From the NCBI RefSeq assembly GCF_900094925.1, contig NZ_FMAY01000002.1, positions 278,760 to 342,759 on the forward strand: 64,000 nucleotides of DNA, in the 5' to 3' direction. Each line of letters begins with the position of its first letter. The stretch's first letter is position 1. Of the stretch, positions 30,631 through 40,156 are shown in pieces. This DNA is from Kosakonia oryzendophytica (GTDB lineage Bacteria; Pseudomonadota; Gammaproteobacteria; Enterobacterales; Enterobacteriaceae). Both the position numbers and the translations under genes were made by a program. The notes under the pieces are model-generated. The model was not told where the DNA came from, made no database searches, and saw only the letters and a list, made by a program, of their open reading frames with translations.

Positions 30631-32037
30631 ATGCAGACGCAACAGGAACCAGAAAAAGTACAGCTTAAGCGGACGATGAAAACCCGCCATCTGATCATGC
30701 TGTCGCTCGGCGGCGTGATTGGTACCGGGCTGTTTTTCAACACCGGTTATATCATTTCGACCACCGGGGCGGCGGGAACGCTGCTCGCTTACCTGATTGG
30801 CGCGCTGGTGGTCTGGCTGGTGATGCAGTGTCTGGGCGAACTCTCCGTGGCCATGCCGGAAACCGGCGCGTTTCACGTTTATGCCAGCCGTTACCTTGGC
30901 CCGGCGACCGGCTACACCGTCGCGTGGCTCTACTGGCTGACCTGGACGGTGGCGCTCGGCTCCAGCTTTACCGCCGCCGGGTTCTGCATGCAGTACTGGT
31001 TCCCGCAGGTCCCGGTATGGATATGGTGCGTGGTGTTCTGCGTGGTCATCTTTGGTCTGAATGTTATCTCTACCCGCTTTTTTGCCGAAGGTGAATTCTG
31101 GTTCTCGCTGGTGAAAGTGGTCACCATCATTGTCTTTATTGTGCTGGGCGGCGCGGCGATCTTTGGCTTTATCCCCATGCAAGATGGCTCTCCCGCGCCG
31201 GGGTTATCGAACATTACGGTGGAAGGGTGGTTGCCGCACGGCGCACTGCCGATCCTGATGACCATGGTCGCCGTTAACTTTGCGTTCTCTGGCACGGAAC
31301 TGATTGGCATTGCGGCGGGGGAAACGGAAAACCCGCATAAAGCGATCCCGGTTGCCATTCGCAGCACCATTGCGCGGCTGGTGATCTTCTTTATTGGTAC
31401 CGTGTGCGTGCTGGCGGCGCTAATCCCGATGCAGCAGGCCGGGGTAGAGAAAAGCCCGTTCGTGCTGGTGTTCGAAAAGGTGGGCATCCCGTATGCGGCG
31501 GACATCTTCAATTTCGTTATCCTGACGGCGATCCTCTCGGCGGCGAACTCGGGGCTGTATGCCTCCGGTCGTATGCTCTGGTCGCTGTCGAATGAAAACA
31601 CGCTGCCGCGTTGCTTTGCCCGCGTCACGAAAAACGGTGTTCCGCTGACGGCATTGTCCGTGTCGATGCTCGGGGGTGTGCTGGCACTCTTCTCCAGCGT
31701 CGTCGCACCCGACACGGTGTTCGTTGCGCTGTCGGCGATCTCCGGCTTTGCGGTGGTGGCGGTGTGGATCAGCATCTGCGCCGCGCATTTTATGTTCCGC
31801 CGTCGCCATCTTCAGGCCGGAAAACCGCTGAGTGACTTGCAGTACCGCGCGCCCTGGTATCCGCTGGTGCCGGTGCTGGGTTTTGTGCTGTGCCTGGTCG
31901 CCTGCATCGGGCTGGCGTTTGATCCCAGCCAGAGAATTGCCCTCTATTGCGGGCTGCCGTTTGTCGCCCTGTGTTATGGTGCGTACTATCTGACCCGAAC
32001 CCTGAAAACGCAGGAGCCTGAACATGTCGCAGAATAA
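30631..32037 (+). CDS. mmuP: S-methylmethionine permease MmuP
   Basis: An APC-family amino-acid permease that imports S-methylmethionine, a plant-derived methyl donor. The protein has 468 residues and twelve expected membrane helices. The family signature [17 protein letters not shown] lies at about 26-42, and the cytoplasmic N-terminus is charged. It overlaps mmuM by 14 bases and is preceded by met boxes, which supports the substrate over other amino acids. Confidence 0.94.
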   Translation: MQTQQEPEKVQLKRTMKTRHLIMLSLGGVIGTGLFFNTGYIISTTGAAGTLLAYLIGALVVWLVMQCLGELSVAMPETGAFHVYASRYLGPATGYTVAWLYWLTWTVALGSSFTAAGFCMQYWFPQVPVWIWCVVFCVVIFGLNVISTRFFAEGEFWFSLVKVVTIIVFIVLGGAAIFGFIPMQDGSPAPGLSNITVEGWLPHGALPILMTMVAVNFAFSGTELIGIAAGETENPHKAIPVAIRSTIARLVIFFIGTVCVLAALIPMQQAGVEKSPFVLVFEKVGIPYAADIFNFVILTAILSAANSGLYASGRMLWSLSNENTLPRCFARVTKNGVPLTALSVSMLGGVLALFSSVVAPDTVFVALSAISGFAVVAVWISICAAHFMFRRRHLQAGKPLSDLQYRAPWYPLVPVLGFVLCLVACIGLAFDPSQRIALYCGLPFVALCYGAYYLTRTLKTQEPEHVAE

Positions 32038-32953
32038 TCCGCTGAGCCACATCCTCGAAAAACAGCCGTTTATCGTGCTGGATGGGGCCATGGCAACGGA
32101 GCTGGAAGCGCGCGGATGCAACCTCGCCGATAGCCTGTGGTCCGCCAAAGTATTAATGGAAAACCCGGCGCTGATCCGCGAAGTGCATCTCGACTATTTT
32201 CGTGCCGGGGCGCAGGTGGCGATTACCGCAAGCTACCAGGCCACACCCGCAGGCTTTGCTGCCCGCGGGCTGGATGAGGCGCAGTCGCTGGCGCTGATTG
32301 GTAAGAGCGTGGAGCTGGCGCGAAAGGCGCGCGAAGCGTTCCTCGCTGAAAAAACTAACGTGGGCACGTTGCTGGTGGCTGGCTCCGTGGGGCCTTATGG
32401 CGCGTTTCTGGCGGATGGTTCGGAATACCGGGGGGACTATGTGCGCAGTCATGAGGAATTTATCGCCTTTCATCGCCCGCGAGTGCAGGCGCTACTGGAT
32501 GCCGGTGCCGATCTGCTGGCGTGCGAAACGCTGCCGTCTTTTGCTGAGAGCAAAGCGCTGGCGGATTTGTTGAGCGACTATCCCCGCGCCCGTGCCTGGT
32601 TCTCGTTTACCCTGCGCGACAGCGAGCATTTAAGCGATGGAACACCACTGCGCGAGGTGGTTAGCGTGCTGGCGGCCTATCCGCAGATTGTGGCGCTGGG
32701 CATCAACTGCATTGCGCTGAAAGAGACCACCCCGGCGTTGAAACACCTGCAAAGCCTGACCGCGCTGCCGCTGGTGGTTTATCCCAACTCTGGCGAGCAC
32801 TACGATGCCGTCACTAAAACGTGGTGCAGCCACGGTGACGCGAGCGAAACGCTGGCGGGCTATTTGCCGCAATGGCTGGAGGCGGGCGCGAAGCTTATCG
32901 GCGGATGCTGCCGGACCACACCAAAAGATATCGCTGCGTTGAAAGCGGGATGA
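32024..32953 (+). CDS. mmuM: Homocysteine S-methyltransferase MmuM
   Basis: Transfers a methyl group from S-methylmethionine (or S-adenosylmethionine) to homocysteine, giving methionine. The protein has 309 residues. The zinc cysteines are in GINCIAL and in [10 protein letters not shown] near the C-terminus, and the N-terminus holds [17 protein letters not shown] precedes the ATG. The last codons (KDIAALKAG then stop) differ from a second, non-coding copy of the gene's 3' end at 34402-34446 that reads KDIAALKEWRES. The current end therefore appears to have been replaced when downstream DNA was inserted. Confidence 0.95.
   Translation: MSQNNPLSHILEKQPFIVLDGAMATELEARGCNLADSLWSAKVLMENPALIREVHLDYFRAGAQVAITASYQATPAGFAARGLDEAQSLALIGKSVELARKAREAFLAEKTNVGTLLVAGSVGPYGAFLADGSEYRGDYVRSHEEFIAFHRPRVQALLDAGADLLACETLPSFAESKALADLLSDYPRARAWFSFTLRDSEHLSDGTPLREVVSVLAAYPQIVALGINCIALKETTPALKHLQSLTALPLVVYPNSGEHYDAVTKTWCSHGDASETLAGYLPQWLEAGAKLIGGCCRTTPKDIAALKAG
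32921..32945 (+). repeat. 25-bp direct repeat, left copy (inside the mmuM 3' end)
   Basis: The block from CCAAAAGATATC to GTTGAAAG is identical to 34405-34429. Extending four bases upstream adds one mismatch (CACA versus CACG). It is in the last codons of mmuM, 1,484 bases from the other copy. Confidence 0.95.
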
Positions 32954-32993
32954 GAGAGCAAAGCGTAAAATATTAGTCGCGTGATCTCAATGA

Positions 32994-33019
32994 ACCCGGC
33001 GGTAGTGATAGCGCCGGGT
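32994..33019 (+). repeat. Hairpin downstream of mmuM
   Basis: ACCCGGCG (32994-33001) and CGCCGGGT (33012-33019) form a stable 8-bp stem 41 bases after mmuM. No T-run follows. The remaining gap to 33401 is AT-rich, with no gene seen. Confidence 0.5.
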
Positions 33020-33401
33020 ATGCTCATGTGCAGGATTTATAATGAAGAGATTATGCTCCGCTTTCTCAGCGCGAGTTAATTGTTGTACCACAAGAGCAAC
33101 TGCCATGGCATATCATCGGTGTGTTCAGGATAATGTCTGCCATTATCCTGATCTAAGGGCGAAAAATTGCCCGCAGTGACTCTACATCGCAGTTTTAAAT
33201 TCGGTCGCGAAGTGACTTTATCGTTATTTGTGATGAGATGAATAATCGATATTTGTATGGTTTAATTCATATCATCTGTTTGCTTGTCTCTTCTATGAAA
33301 ATAAAATCCGAATTTGTTATTTCTGCGTTTTCACACGGAAAAACAAAAATCCCTTTCCCCGATAATGGTGCGCAATAAAATGTGAACCAAAGGAAGGAAC
33401 A

Positions 33402-33944
33402 ATGACCACAGGAAGTGGAGAAGGGACTCTGCGGCTTATGACGCAGAGTGAGATTGTAATGGCGCGCCGGATTTATGGTGATTCGATTGTTTACAGCCGT
33501 GTCTGGGTACATTGTGACAGTTACTTACCTTTTGGCTGGCAACATCCAAAATTTGCGATGGCGCCAAATGGCGAACTTTGGTTCAGAAAAGAGCTCTATA
33601 AAGATGATTTTTCTGACATCAGCGTGGCTCTTATGGATAAGCATATATTTATTCATGAGTTAGGACACGTCTGGCAACATCAACATGGCCAGTGGGTACG
33701 TACACGAGGTTTGTTTAGCTGGGCGGCGAATTACTACTATAGGCTCGACAAGGAAAAACTTACAGACTACCCCCTTGAACAACAAGCATCTATCTTTGCC
33801 GATTACTGGTTAATTTTAGTCTATGGATTATCAACGTGGCTGGCGTTCCAACAACCTCGAGGTGGAGGTAAATATAGGGGAGATGATAATATCCACGACA
33901 TTCCTGCATTGTATAAAAAGATCATCACCGGAAGAGGATCATGA
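33402..33944 (+). CDS. Putative zinc metallopeptidase, possible T6SS effector
   Basis: A 180-residue protein with a zincin signature HELGH at 85-89 (FIHELGHVWQHQH) and a candidate third ligand Glu126 in LEQQASIFADYW. The N-terminal segment RIYGDSIVYSRVWVH followed by MAPNGELWF resembles short metallopeptidases found with Rhs/VgrG-type secretion genes; this is from memory of the family. No signal peptide is visible, which suits a protein delivered by a secretion machine. AAAGGAAGGAACA precedes the ATG. A lipoprotein gene follows after 3 bases and looks like its immunity partner. No other secretion gene lies in the window. Confidence 0.65.
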   Translation: MTTGSGEGTLRLMTQSEIVMARRIYGDSIVYSRVWVHCDSYLPFGWQHPKFAMAPNGELWFRKELYKDDFSDISVALMDKHIFIHELGHVWQHQHGQWVRTRGLFSWAANYYYRLDKEKLTDYPLEQQASIFADYWLILVYGLSTWLAFQQPRGGGKYRGDDNIHDIPALYKKIITGRGS

Positions 33945-33947
33945 GCA

Positions 33948-34334
33948 ATGAAACCCTACCTGTTACTGAGCGCTGTTCTCTTGTTATCCGGTTGCCCGGG
34001 TTATTCTGATCGTATGGCGGATAGGGTTACTGCAAATGTGTCGCTCCGAAACGGGAGCATCTGTATTACATATCCCTCACAGTATGGCGATCGCATCATT
34101 GCTGCCGAGATATCCAGTGCTTCGGGCGAAACAGTAAACCACGCTTTCTATGAGAATCCCTTTATTCCTGATGGTGACCGTTGTCTGCCAACGTTGGGTT
34201 ACGTGTTTAAATCGGGCATGAAGCATTCCGTTAATTACACGTTAGATAACACCCGATTCGATATGTGGAAAATAGTGACGGTAACGTTTGAGATCGATCC
34301 AGATGTACCGGGAAAAATCAGAATCGAACGATAA
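33948..34334 (+). CDS. Putative periplasmic immunity lipoprotein
   Basis: A 128-residue protein with a lipoprotein signal, MKPYLLLSAVLLLSGC; the lipid-modified cysteine is residue 16. The mature part is mostly beta-rich by appearance (ANVSLRNGSICITYPS, VTVTFEIDPD). Small lipoproteins of this type often neutralise T6SS effectors that act in the periplasm. The start lies 3 bases after the stop of the metallopeptidase gene, so the pair is co-translated. The immunity role is inferred from position and signal. Confidence 0.65.
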   Translation: MKPYLLLSAVLLLSGCPGYSDRMADRVTANVSLRNGSICITYPSQYGDRIIAAEISSASGETVNHAFYENPFIPDGDRCLPTLGYVFKSGMKHSVNYTLDNTRFDMWKIVTVTFEIDPDVPGKIRIER

Positions 34335-34401
34335 AAAAAGAAATGATGATAGTAATCAGAATAAGTGGACTGACTACGCAGAATATTGAAAAAGCGCCTT
34401 C

Positions 34402-34446
34402 ACGCCAAAAGATATCGCTGCGTTGAAAGAATGGCGTGAGTCTTAA
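34402..34446 (+). pseudogene. Displaced 3' end of mmuM
   Basis: In frame, this stretch reads [14 protein letters not shown] and then a stop. It matches the mmuM C-terminus [12 protein letters not shown] up to the Lys and then differs. There is no start codon or upstream homology, so it is not expressed as a gene. It contains the right copy of the 25-bp repeat (34405-34429). Confidence 0.8.
34405..34429 (+). repeat. 25-bp direct repeat, right copy
   Basis: Identical over 25 bases to 32921-32945 in mmuM. The two copies bracket the metallopeptidase-lipoprotein pair. Confidence 0.95.
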
Positions 34447-34457
34447 GAGTAACCTGC

Positions 34458-34495
34458 CGATAGCGGTCAATATTGCTGTACGTTGACCGCTATCG
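34458..34495. terminator. Perfect 13-bp hairpin beside the displaced mmuM end
   Basis: CGATAGCGGTCAA (34458-34470) and TTGACCGCTATCG (34483-34495) pair perfectly. An A-run follows on the plus strand, so the T-run lies on the wrong side for minus-strand termination. It may be the original mmuM transcript end or a recombination scar. Confidence 0.5.
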
Positions 34496-34522
34496 AAAAA
34501 AACTGAATACGCTGAGTATCTG

Positions 34523-35227
34523 TCAGTTAAATTTCACACTGTGTAATACCGTATCGATTTCATTTTTGCTGGCCTGGCTCGTGACGTTATAGGTAACGGT
34601 CAGCACAGCCGTTTTTTCCGCAAGCGGGAGCTGGTAGCTCTTCACCTCCCAGTCGTCATTGTCCAGGATACCTTTGCGATGAAACTCAGCAAGAAATGCG
34701 GGCGTGTTATTGACAGTGGATAATGAGCAGGTGACCGCGCTGGTGAGTGTGCTGTTGATCTTTTCCAGTGACGGCGTTAATGACGACGAGATCACTTCGC
34801 AAACATCGTCGATATTACTGCGGGTGAGGTGGAGTAAATCATCTTTTCCAAACGACTTATCCGTGAAAACCACTCTTACCGTCGCGGTGTTTAACTTGCC
34901 GTCTTTGTTTGCATTGGCGGAAAGCGAAATGGCTTTATCATCCCGGGAGATACCGGTTACAGACTCGCTGACTTTTTCAAGCTCTTTGGTTTGTTCTGCT
35001 GACATCAATACCCATGTTTCTGGCAGTTCAAGGCTCAGCCCGTAACCTGCCTGATGACGTTGGTAACCTTGATGAGGCGCATCAACGGCGGCGGCTGTCT
35101 GTGCGTGTGCTGCGTCTGTATTGGATGTTTCTTGTTTTGTTTTCTTGTCATCAGCGGCAAAGAAGAAAATAACGTTAACGACAATAACGAGTACTACCAG
35201 GAGCAAAAGCCCTTTTGTTTTAGTCAT
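34523..35227 (-). CDS. Membrane-anchored periplasmic protein of unknown function
   Basis: A 234-residue protein I do not recognise. One N-terminal hydrophobic segment (GLLLLVVLVIVVNVIFFFA) is followed by a polar, low-complexity linker (DDKKTKQETSNTDAAHAQTA) and a soluble domain containing YGLSLELPETWVLMSA and VLTVTYNVTSQ. The domain start resembles PsbP/DcrB-like folds that begin with a strand and a 'PxxW' turn, but this is only a resemblance. The ATG at 35227 is preferred over an upstream TTG. It lies between two putative immunity genes. Confidence 0.6.
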   Translation of the reverse strand: MTKTKGLLLLVVLVIVVNVIFFFAADDKKTKQETSNTDAAHAQTAAAVDAPHQGYQRHQAGYGLSLELPETWVLMSAEQTKELEKVSESVTGISRDDKAISLSANANKDGKLNTATVRVVFTDKSFGKDDLLHLTRSNIDDVCEVISSSLTPSLEKINSTLTSAVTCSLSTVNNTPAFLAEFHRKGILDNDDWEVKSYQLPLAEKTAVLTVTYNVTSQASKNEIDTVLHSVKFN

Positions 35228-35528
35228 GACTATTCCATTCAATCATACAGTGTTGTCCTGGCGGCATATCTTATAGGCTTGCAATTTATGCGGCAATAAT
35301 TGTATTTGTGGCGTGTAAATATATAGGTGCTGCCAATCATAAAATGTTATTTGCCCTGTGCAGATCTTTCATTCCGTAGCGCTAACTGCAATTAAGTCGA
35401 TTCTTAATCGAAATTCCTTTCCATTAAGAAACTCAATTCCAGCATCATGCTCAGTGCTACGATCACTGTTATTTCAATCAACCCGGCGTAAATTATAAAA
35501 CTGAGCATGCCAACTTCTGGGCTTTACC

Positions 35529-35942
35529 ATGAAAAAACTGTTTGTTGTACTGCTGACGGTACTGTCGTTCAGCGCTGTTGCCGCTGACGCACAACGTCCT
35601 GATGCTGCGAGCCGTACTTATGCGCAAAATTATAAAGACGCTGCGTTAGCACTTTGTGTCGCAAAAGCGTATGCCAGTGAACCGGGAGCCAGTAAAGATG
35701 CTGCTGCCAGCGCCAGTGGTCTGGACAACTGGAGCGAATACGATGCGGAAAAAGGTGCGGGTAAGATGGGCGAGTTGGTTGATAAATATCTGGCCCGTGA
35801 ATATCACTCCCATCAGGGGAACGACGTAAAACTGAACCTGATGAAATGCATCGATATGTATCACAGCGCCGGGCTTGAGCAGCAGGTCCGGGATTATGTT
35901 CCGCATCCGAAACGAAGCTGGATGCAGGACAACCCGAAGTAA
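35529..35942 (+). CDS. Tai4-like T6SS amidase immunity protein (orphan)
   Basis: A 137-residue periplasmic protein with a clear signal peptide (MKKLFVVLLTVLSFSAVAA). The mature part has the Tai4-family pattern: SRTYAQNYKDAALALCVAKAY, then ASGLDNWSEYD, LVDKYLAREY, and LMKCIDMYHSAGLEQQV. Two cysteines could form the structural disulfide. Tai4 proteins bind and block the Tae4 peptidoglycan amidase injected by rival T6SS. No Tae4 gene lies in the window, so it probably protects against foreign toxin. The family call is from recognised sequence pattern, not a search. The 586-base region before it (34936-35528 on the plus strand) holds no plus-strand gene. Confidence 0.78.
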   Translation: MKKLFVVLLTVLSFSAVAADAQRPDAASRTYAQNYKDAALALCVAKAYASEPGASKDAAASASGLDNWSEYDAEKGAGKMGELVDKYLAREYHSHQGNDVKLNLMKCIDMYHSAGLEQQVRDYVPHPKRSWMQDNPK

Positions 35943-35960
35943 CGCTTATCTCTCAATGAC

Positions 35961-35990
35961 ATAAAGCCGCTTTGCTGCGGCTTTATTTAC
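35961..35990 (+). terminator. Terminator after the Tai4-like gene
   Basis: ATAAAGCCGC (35961-35970), loop TTTGCT and GCGGCTTTAT (35977-35986) form a 10-bp stem ending in a short T-rich tail. Confidence 0.75.
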
Positions 35991-36063
35991 CCGCCACTTC
36001 CCGTCATTTTCCCTACACAGATCTCTCATACAGTAGCGCTATCTGTGATGAGGGGAATAAGCG

Positions 36064-36684
36064 ATGAAGCTCGTAAAATTAGCGGAAACCTGGATCGATC
36101 CGACGGTTCGCCTGCGCGAATGCAGGATCGGCCAACAGTGCGAAGTGCTCGCCAATAGCCTGATGGAGTACAGCATGCTGGGGGATTTCTCCTACTTGGG
36201 GGAGTACTGCACCGTAGCCGACGCGGAGATCGGTAAATTCACAGCAATTGCCAATAACGTACGCATTGGCGCGCCGAATCACCCGATGGAACGCCCGTCA
36301 CAGCACCGCATTACCTATTGCCCGGAATACTACTCTGCCAGCGCCACGCGCGATCACGACTTCTTCGCCCGCCGTCGCGGCGACAGCGTCATTATTGGCA
36401 ATGATGTATGGATCGGTCATGCGGCGATCGTATTACCTGGTGTCACTGTGGGCGACGGGGCTGTTATCGCCGCGGGTGCAGTGGTGAGCAAAGACGTTGC
36501 GCCGTACACCATTGTCGGCGGTGTACCGGCGAAAACTATTCGTTTGCGATTTTCCCCACAGGTTGCCCGTCAGTTGCAGCAAATCGCCTGGTGGGACTGG
36601 CCGCTCGAGACCATCATCGAGCGGCTGGCTGACTTTCAGGATGAACACATTGAGGTGTTTTGCGAAAAGTGGGGGAGCCAGTGA
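36064..36684 (+). CDS. Hexapeptide-repeat acyltransferase, phosphonate-cluster type
   Basis: A 206-residue left-handed beta-helix acyltransferase. Hexapeptide repeats run from about residue 12 to 60 and again from about 118 to 155 (IIGNDVWIGHAAIVLPGVTVGDGAVI), with the active-site-type GAPNHPME loop between. It resembles the acetyltransferase family often found in phosphonate (phn) operons, yet no other phn gene lies here. The acceptor substrate is unknown. It converges on yjhF. Confidence 0.75.
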   Translation: MKLVKLAETWIDPTVRLRECRIGQQCEVLANSLMEYSMLGDFSYLGEYCTVADAEIGKFTAIANNVRIGAPNHPMERPSQHRITYCPEYYSASATRDHDFFARRRGDSVIIGNDVWIGHAAIVLPGVTVGDGAVIAAGAVVSKDVAPYTIVGGVPAKTIRLRFSPQVARQLQQIAWWDWPLETIIERLADFQDEHIEVFCEKWGSQ

Positions 36685-36718
36685 ACCGTGCGGACGGTTC
36701 ACTGAAGGTGAGTGATAA

Positions 36719-38068
36719 TCAGATAACCATGCTGGCGAGCAGAATAAACAGCAATCCGGATATGGAGAGCAGTGTCGACATCAGCGTCCAGGAGAGTAAT
36801 GTCTCTTTGGTGGTCAGCCCGAAGAAATCTTTAATCATCCAGAAGCTGGCATCATTGACATGAGAGCAAATGCAGGAACCTGCACCTGTCGCCAGCGTAA
36901 TCAACGCGAGGTTGGTGTTTGGATGTGCAGCCAGTAGCGGGATGACCAGCCCTGCGGTAGAGATGGCCGCCACTGTTGCTGAACCCAGGCAAATCCTCAG
37001 GAAGGCGGCAACGCCCCAGGCCATCAGAATCGGGTTGATGTCCATTCCCGATACCAACGTGGAAATATACTGACCGACACCCGAGTCGATTAATACCTGT
37101 TTGAACGCGCCACCGCCGCCAATGATGAGCAGCAGACCGGCGATGCCGGCAATCGCCTTACCGCAGGAATCCATCAGTTCCGGGATGGTTTTTCCCCTGC
37201 CTACGCCCATTGTGTAGATGGCGAACAGCAGTGAAATCAGCATCGCAATGGTGGAGTTGCCTAAAAACAGCATGATATTAAAGAGCACACCTGGGTCGCC
37301 TGCATCTTTCGACCGTGCCATCTGCATAATGGTCACCAGCGCCATCAAAATAACCGGCAACATGGCGGTTAAGAAGCTAATACCAAACCCTGGCATCTCG
37401 CTTTCACTAAAGGTGCGGGTTGCGCCAAGGGAAGCAATATTGCCCTCTTTTTTAAACGCTTCCGGGATCAGGCGCTGGCACACTTTATTCAGCAACGGTC
37501 CACAGAGAATAAAGCAGGGAATACCGACCACAATGCCATAAATCAGCACCATTCCCACATCGGCACCATATTCTCTGGCGATCACCGTCGGGCCAGGATG
37601 GGGTGGCAGAAAACCGTGCGCCACTAACAGACCAGCCAGCATAGGCACGCACATATACATCGGCGAAATTTTGGCTTCGCGGGCGATGGCAAATAAAATG
37701 GGCACCAGCAGAATCAGCCCCACTTCAAAGAACAGCGCAATCCCGACGATAAACGCAGAACAGACGACGGCCCAGTCCAGCTTTTTCGCACCGAAATATT
37801 TCAACATTGTTAGCGCAATACGTTGCGCGCCCCCGGCATCGGCTAACAATCGGCCAAGCATAACGCCAAAGCCAAAGATCAGGCCGATATGGCCGAGCGT
37901 GCCGCCAAGCCCGGACTCAACTGAGGCGACAACTTTACTGAGTTGCATTCCACTGGCGATGGCGACGCCTATCGACACAATAATTAAAGAAACAAAGGTA
38001 TTTAATTTAATTCTTATGGTTAAAAGCAGGAGTACAGCAATACCTGCCACAACGATAAATAGTGGCAT
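36719..38068 (-). CDS. yjhF: GntP-family sugar-acid permease YjhF
   Basis: A 449-residue GntP-family permease with about a dozen membrane segments, the same length as E. coli YjhF. The motif [13 protein letters not shown], typical of gluconate permeases, is near residues 152-164. It is the last gene of yjhI-H-G-F and probably imports an aldonic acid such as xylonate or a related pentonate. The substrate is inferred from the operon. A 111-base gap separates it from yjhG. Confidence 0.88.
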   Translation of the reverse strand: MPLFIVVAGIAVLLLLTIRIKLNTFVSLIIVSIGVAIASGMQLSKVVASVESGLGGTLGHIGLIFGFGVMLGRLLADAGGAQRIALTMLKYFGAKKLDWAVVCSAFIVGIALFFEVGLILLVPILFAIAREAKISPMYMCVPMLAGLLVAHGFLPPHPGPTVIAREYGADVGMVLIYGIVVGIPCFILCGPLLNKVCQRLIPEAFKKEGNIASLGATRTFSESEMPGFGISFLTAMLPVILMALVTIMQMARSKDAGDPGVLFNIMLFLGNSTIAMLISLLFAIYTMGVGRGKTIPELMDSCGKAIAGIAGLLLIIGGGGAFKQVLIDSGVGQYISTLVSGMDINPILMAWGVAAFLRICLGSATVAAISTAGLVIPLLAAHPNTNLALITLATGAGSCICSHVNDASFWMIKDFFGLTTKETLLSWTLMSTLLSISGLLFILLASMVI

Positions 38069-38179
38069 AACGACCTCTCATTATTCAGGTAATAACCCAC
38101 CATAATCCAGGCTGTCGCGATATTTTCGTCAACAGTCTGAATTATTTAGGGTGAAGATGTTCTTATCGGTTTATTGTTT

Positions 38180-40147
38180 TCAGGATTTATTTATAGCGCC
38201 TCGTAGAGCTTCATTTATTTTATCGACGTCGTAAATACATCCGCGCCAGGTTCCTCCACTCACCGCCTGAAGCATGGCCCAAAGCCGCGTGTCGTCTGGC
38301 AGTTCAGGATCTGGCATCAGATCCGGATGGCTACTTCTGGCATGTAAAATAACGCTGGCTTCCTCCCGTGATGGTAATTTTTTATCGGTGCTGCTACCTA
38401 AGAAATTGACTTCTCCCTGGAGTTGGCGGCAGTCAATTTTAATTTCTATCAGATCCCCGGTGCGTAATTTCCCGATTGCACCTCCCGCCAGTGCTTCTGG
38501 CCCAACATGGCCAATACAGGCACCGGTAGAAACCCCGGAGAAACGGGCATCCGTAATCAGTGATACATATTTACCGTAAGAGAGGTGTTTCAGTGCGCTG
38601 GTAACCTGATAGGTCTCTTCCATCCCGGTACCAGATGGGCCAACGCCAATGATCACCAGGATATCTCCGGCTTTAATTTTATCGTGCTTGATATCGTAAA
38701 TGGCTGTTTTTTCGGACGTGTAAACTTTGGCTACGCCTTTGTGGTAATAGATCCCCTGTTCGTTAATGACCGAGGCATCAATGGCCGTCGATTTTATTAC
38801 CGAACCCTCCGGCGCGATATTCCCTACCGGGAAGGTGATCGTGGAGGTTAAGCCACGTTTGTGCGCCTGTTGCGGTGACATGATCACCTCATCCGGCTCG
38901 ACCTGTTCCTGCGCACGTAGCAGTGCTTTAAACCGCTGACGCCGTTCCGAGTGCTCCCACCAGTCGAGGTTTTCTTTCAGCGTACAGCCCGTGACGGTCA
39001 TGACCTCTTCGTGCAGCAGACCCAGGTTACGCAGGTGCAACATCACTTCCGGTACGCCGCCCGCCATAAAGGCATTCACGGTAGGGTGATAAACCGGCCC
39101 GTTTGGCAGCACGCTCACCAGTCGCGGCACCCGTTTATTAATGCGGGTCCAGTCCTCGACGGTTGGAATACGGCAACCGGCCTGGTGAGCAATGGCCGGG
39201 ATATGCAACAGCAGGTTCGTGGAACCGCCAAATGCGGCGTGCACCACCATGGCGTTTTCAATCGCTTCATCAGTGAGGATATCTTTGGTGGTGATGCCGC
39301 GTTGGCTCAGGTGCAGTGCAGCCCGCGCGGAGGCTCTGGCGATCTCTTGCCAGACAGGTTCGCCGGAAGGGGCCAGCGCGGAATGGGGAAGCGCGAGCCC
39401 AAGGCCTTCCGCCACGACCTGCGATGTCCCAGCAGTACCCAGAAACTGGCAGCCGCCACCGGAAGAGGCGCACGCCTGGCAGCCCGCACGACGTGCGGCC
39501 TGTAGCGACAGTTCTCCGTTGGCGAAGCGTGCGCCAATGGTCTGTACCTTACCGTTGTCCTCTCCATGACGGGCAGGCAAGGTCGCACCGCCGGGGATCA
39601 GTACCGTCGCTGTGTCGTGCTGGGACGCCAGTGCCATCATGGTTGCCGGCAGGCCTTTATCGCAGGTGGCCACGCCGATAACCGCTTTTGCGCCGGGCAA
39701 AGAACGGATCAGGCGGCGCATCACCATGGAGGCGTCATTCCGGTACGGCAGCGAATCAAACATCCCGGTTGTCCCCTGCGTGCGACCATCACAAGGGTCG
39801 GAGACATAGACGGCATAGGGCAGAGCGTTGTGCGTCTTGATCACCTCTGCCGCCGCCTTCATCTGTATATCCAGCTCGTAATGCCCCTGATGAAGTGCCA
39901 GCGCAACAGGTTTGCCGTCTGCGCCGCGTAGTCCACCCAGCGTGCTGAGCAGTAAAATACCGTCCCGATCCAGTTCGTCGGGTGTCCAGCCCATGCCCGC
40001 ATTCATGGTCATGCCAAAAATGTCGCCGCTGGGGCGGTTAATCAACATGTCAGGTGTGAGCGGCAGTTCACCCTGCGGCCCTGCGGCATGGGTTCTGACG
40101 CAATAAATATCCTGGCTGTTGTTATCTAAAATATCGCGAACCGACAT
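38180..40147 (-). CDS. yjhG: Pentonate (xylonate) dehydratase YjhG
   Basis: A 655-residue member of the IlvD/Edd dehydratase family, the same length as E. coli YjhG, which dehydrates D-xylonate to 2-dehydro-3-deoxy-pentonate. The iron-sulfur cluster cysteines are expected in DPCDGRTQG, ATCDKGLPA and GCQACASSGGGCQFLG. The C-terminal swivelling domain holds GPSGTGMEE and TDARFSGVSTGACIGH. It follows yjhH with a 9-base gap. Confidence 0.92.
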   Translation of the reverse strand: MSVRDILDNNSQDIYCVRTHAAGPQGELPLTPDMLINRPSGDIFGMTMNAGMGWTPDELDRDGILLLSTLGGLRGADGKPVALALHQGHYELDIQMKAAAEVIKTHNALPYAVYVSDPCDGRTQGTTGMFDSLPYRNDASMVMRRLIRSLPGAKAVIGVATCDKGLPATMMALASQHDTATVLIPGGATLPARHGEDNGKVQTIGARFANGELSLQAARRAGCQACASSGGGCQFLGTAGTSQVVAEGLGLALPHSALAPSGEPVWQEIARASARAALHLSQRGITTKDILTDEAIENAMVVHAAFGGSTNLLLHIPAIAHQAGCRIPTVEDWTRINKRVPRLVSVLPNGPVYHPTVNAFMAGGVPEVMLHLRNLGLLHEEVMTVTGCTLKENLDWWEHSERRQRFKALLRAQEQVEPDEVIMSPQQAHKRGLTSTITFPVGNIAPEGSVIKSTAIDASVINEQGIYYHKGVAKVYTSEKTAIYDIKHDKIKAGDILVIIGVGPSGTGMEETYQVTSALKHLSYGKYVSLITDARFSGVSTGACIGHVGPEALAGGAIGKLRTGDLIEIKIDCRQLQGEVNFLGSSTDKKLPSREEASVILHARSSHPDLMPDPELPDDTRLWAMLQAVSGGTWRGCIYDVDKINEALRGAINKS

Positions 40148-40156
40148 GGTGCCCCC

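Noticed and set aside
34458-34495. Classic terminator for the minus-strand gene at 34523
   Set aside because: The stem is perfect, but on the minus strand the T-run comes before the hairpin, not after it, so it was called only as a hairpin.
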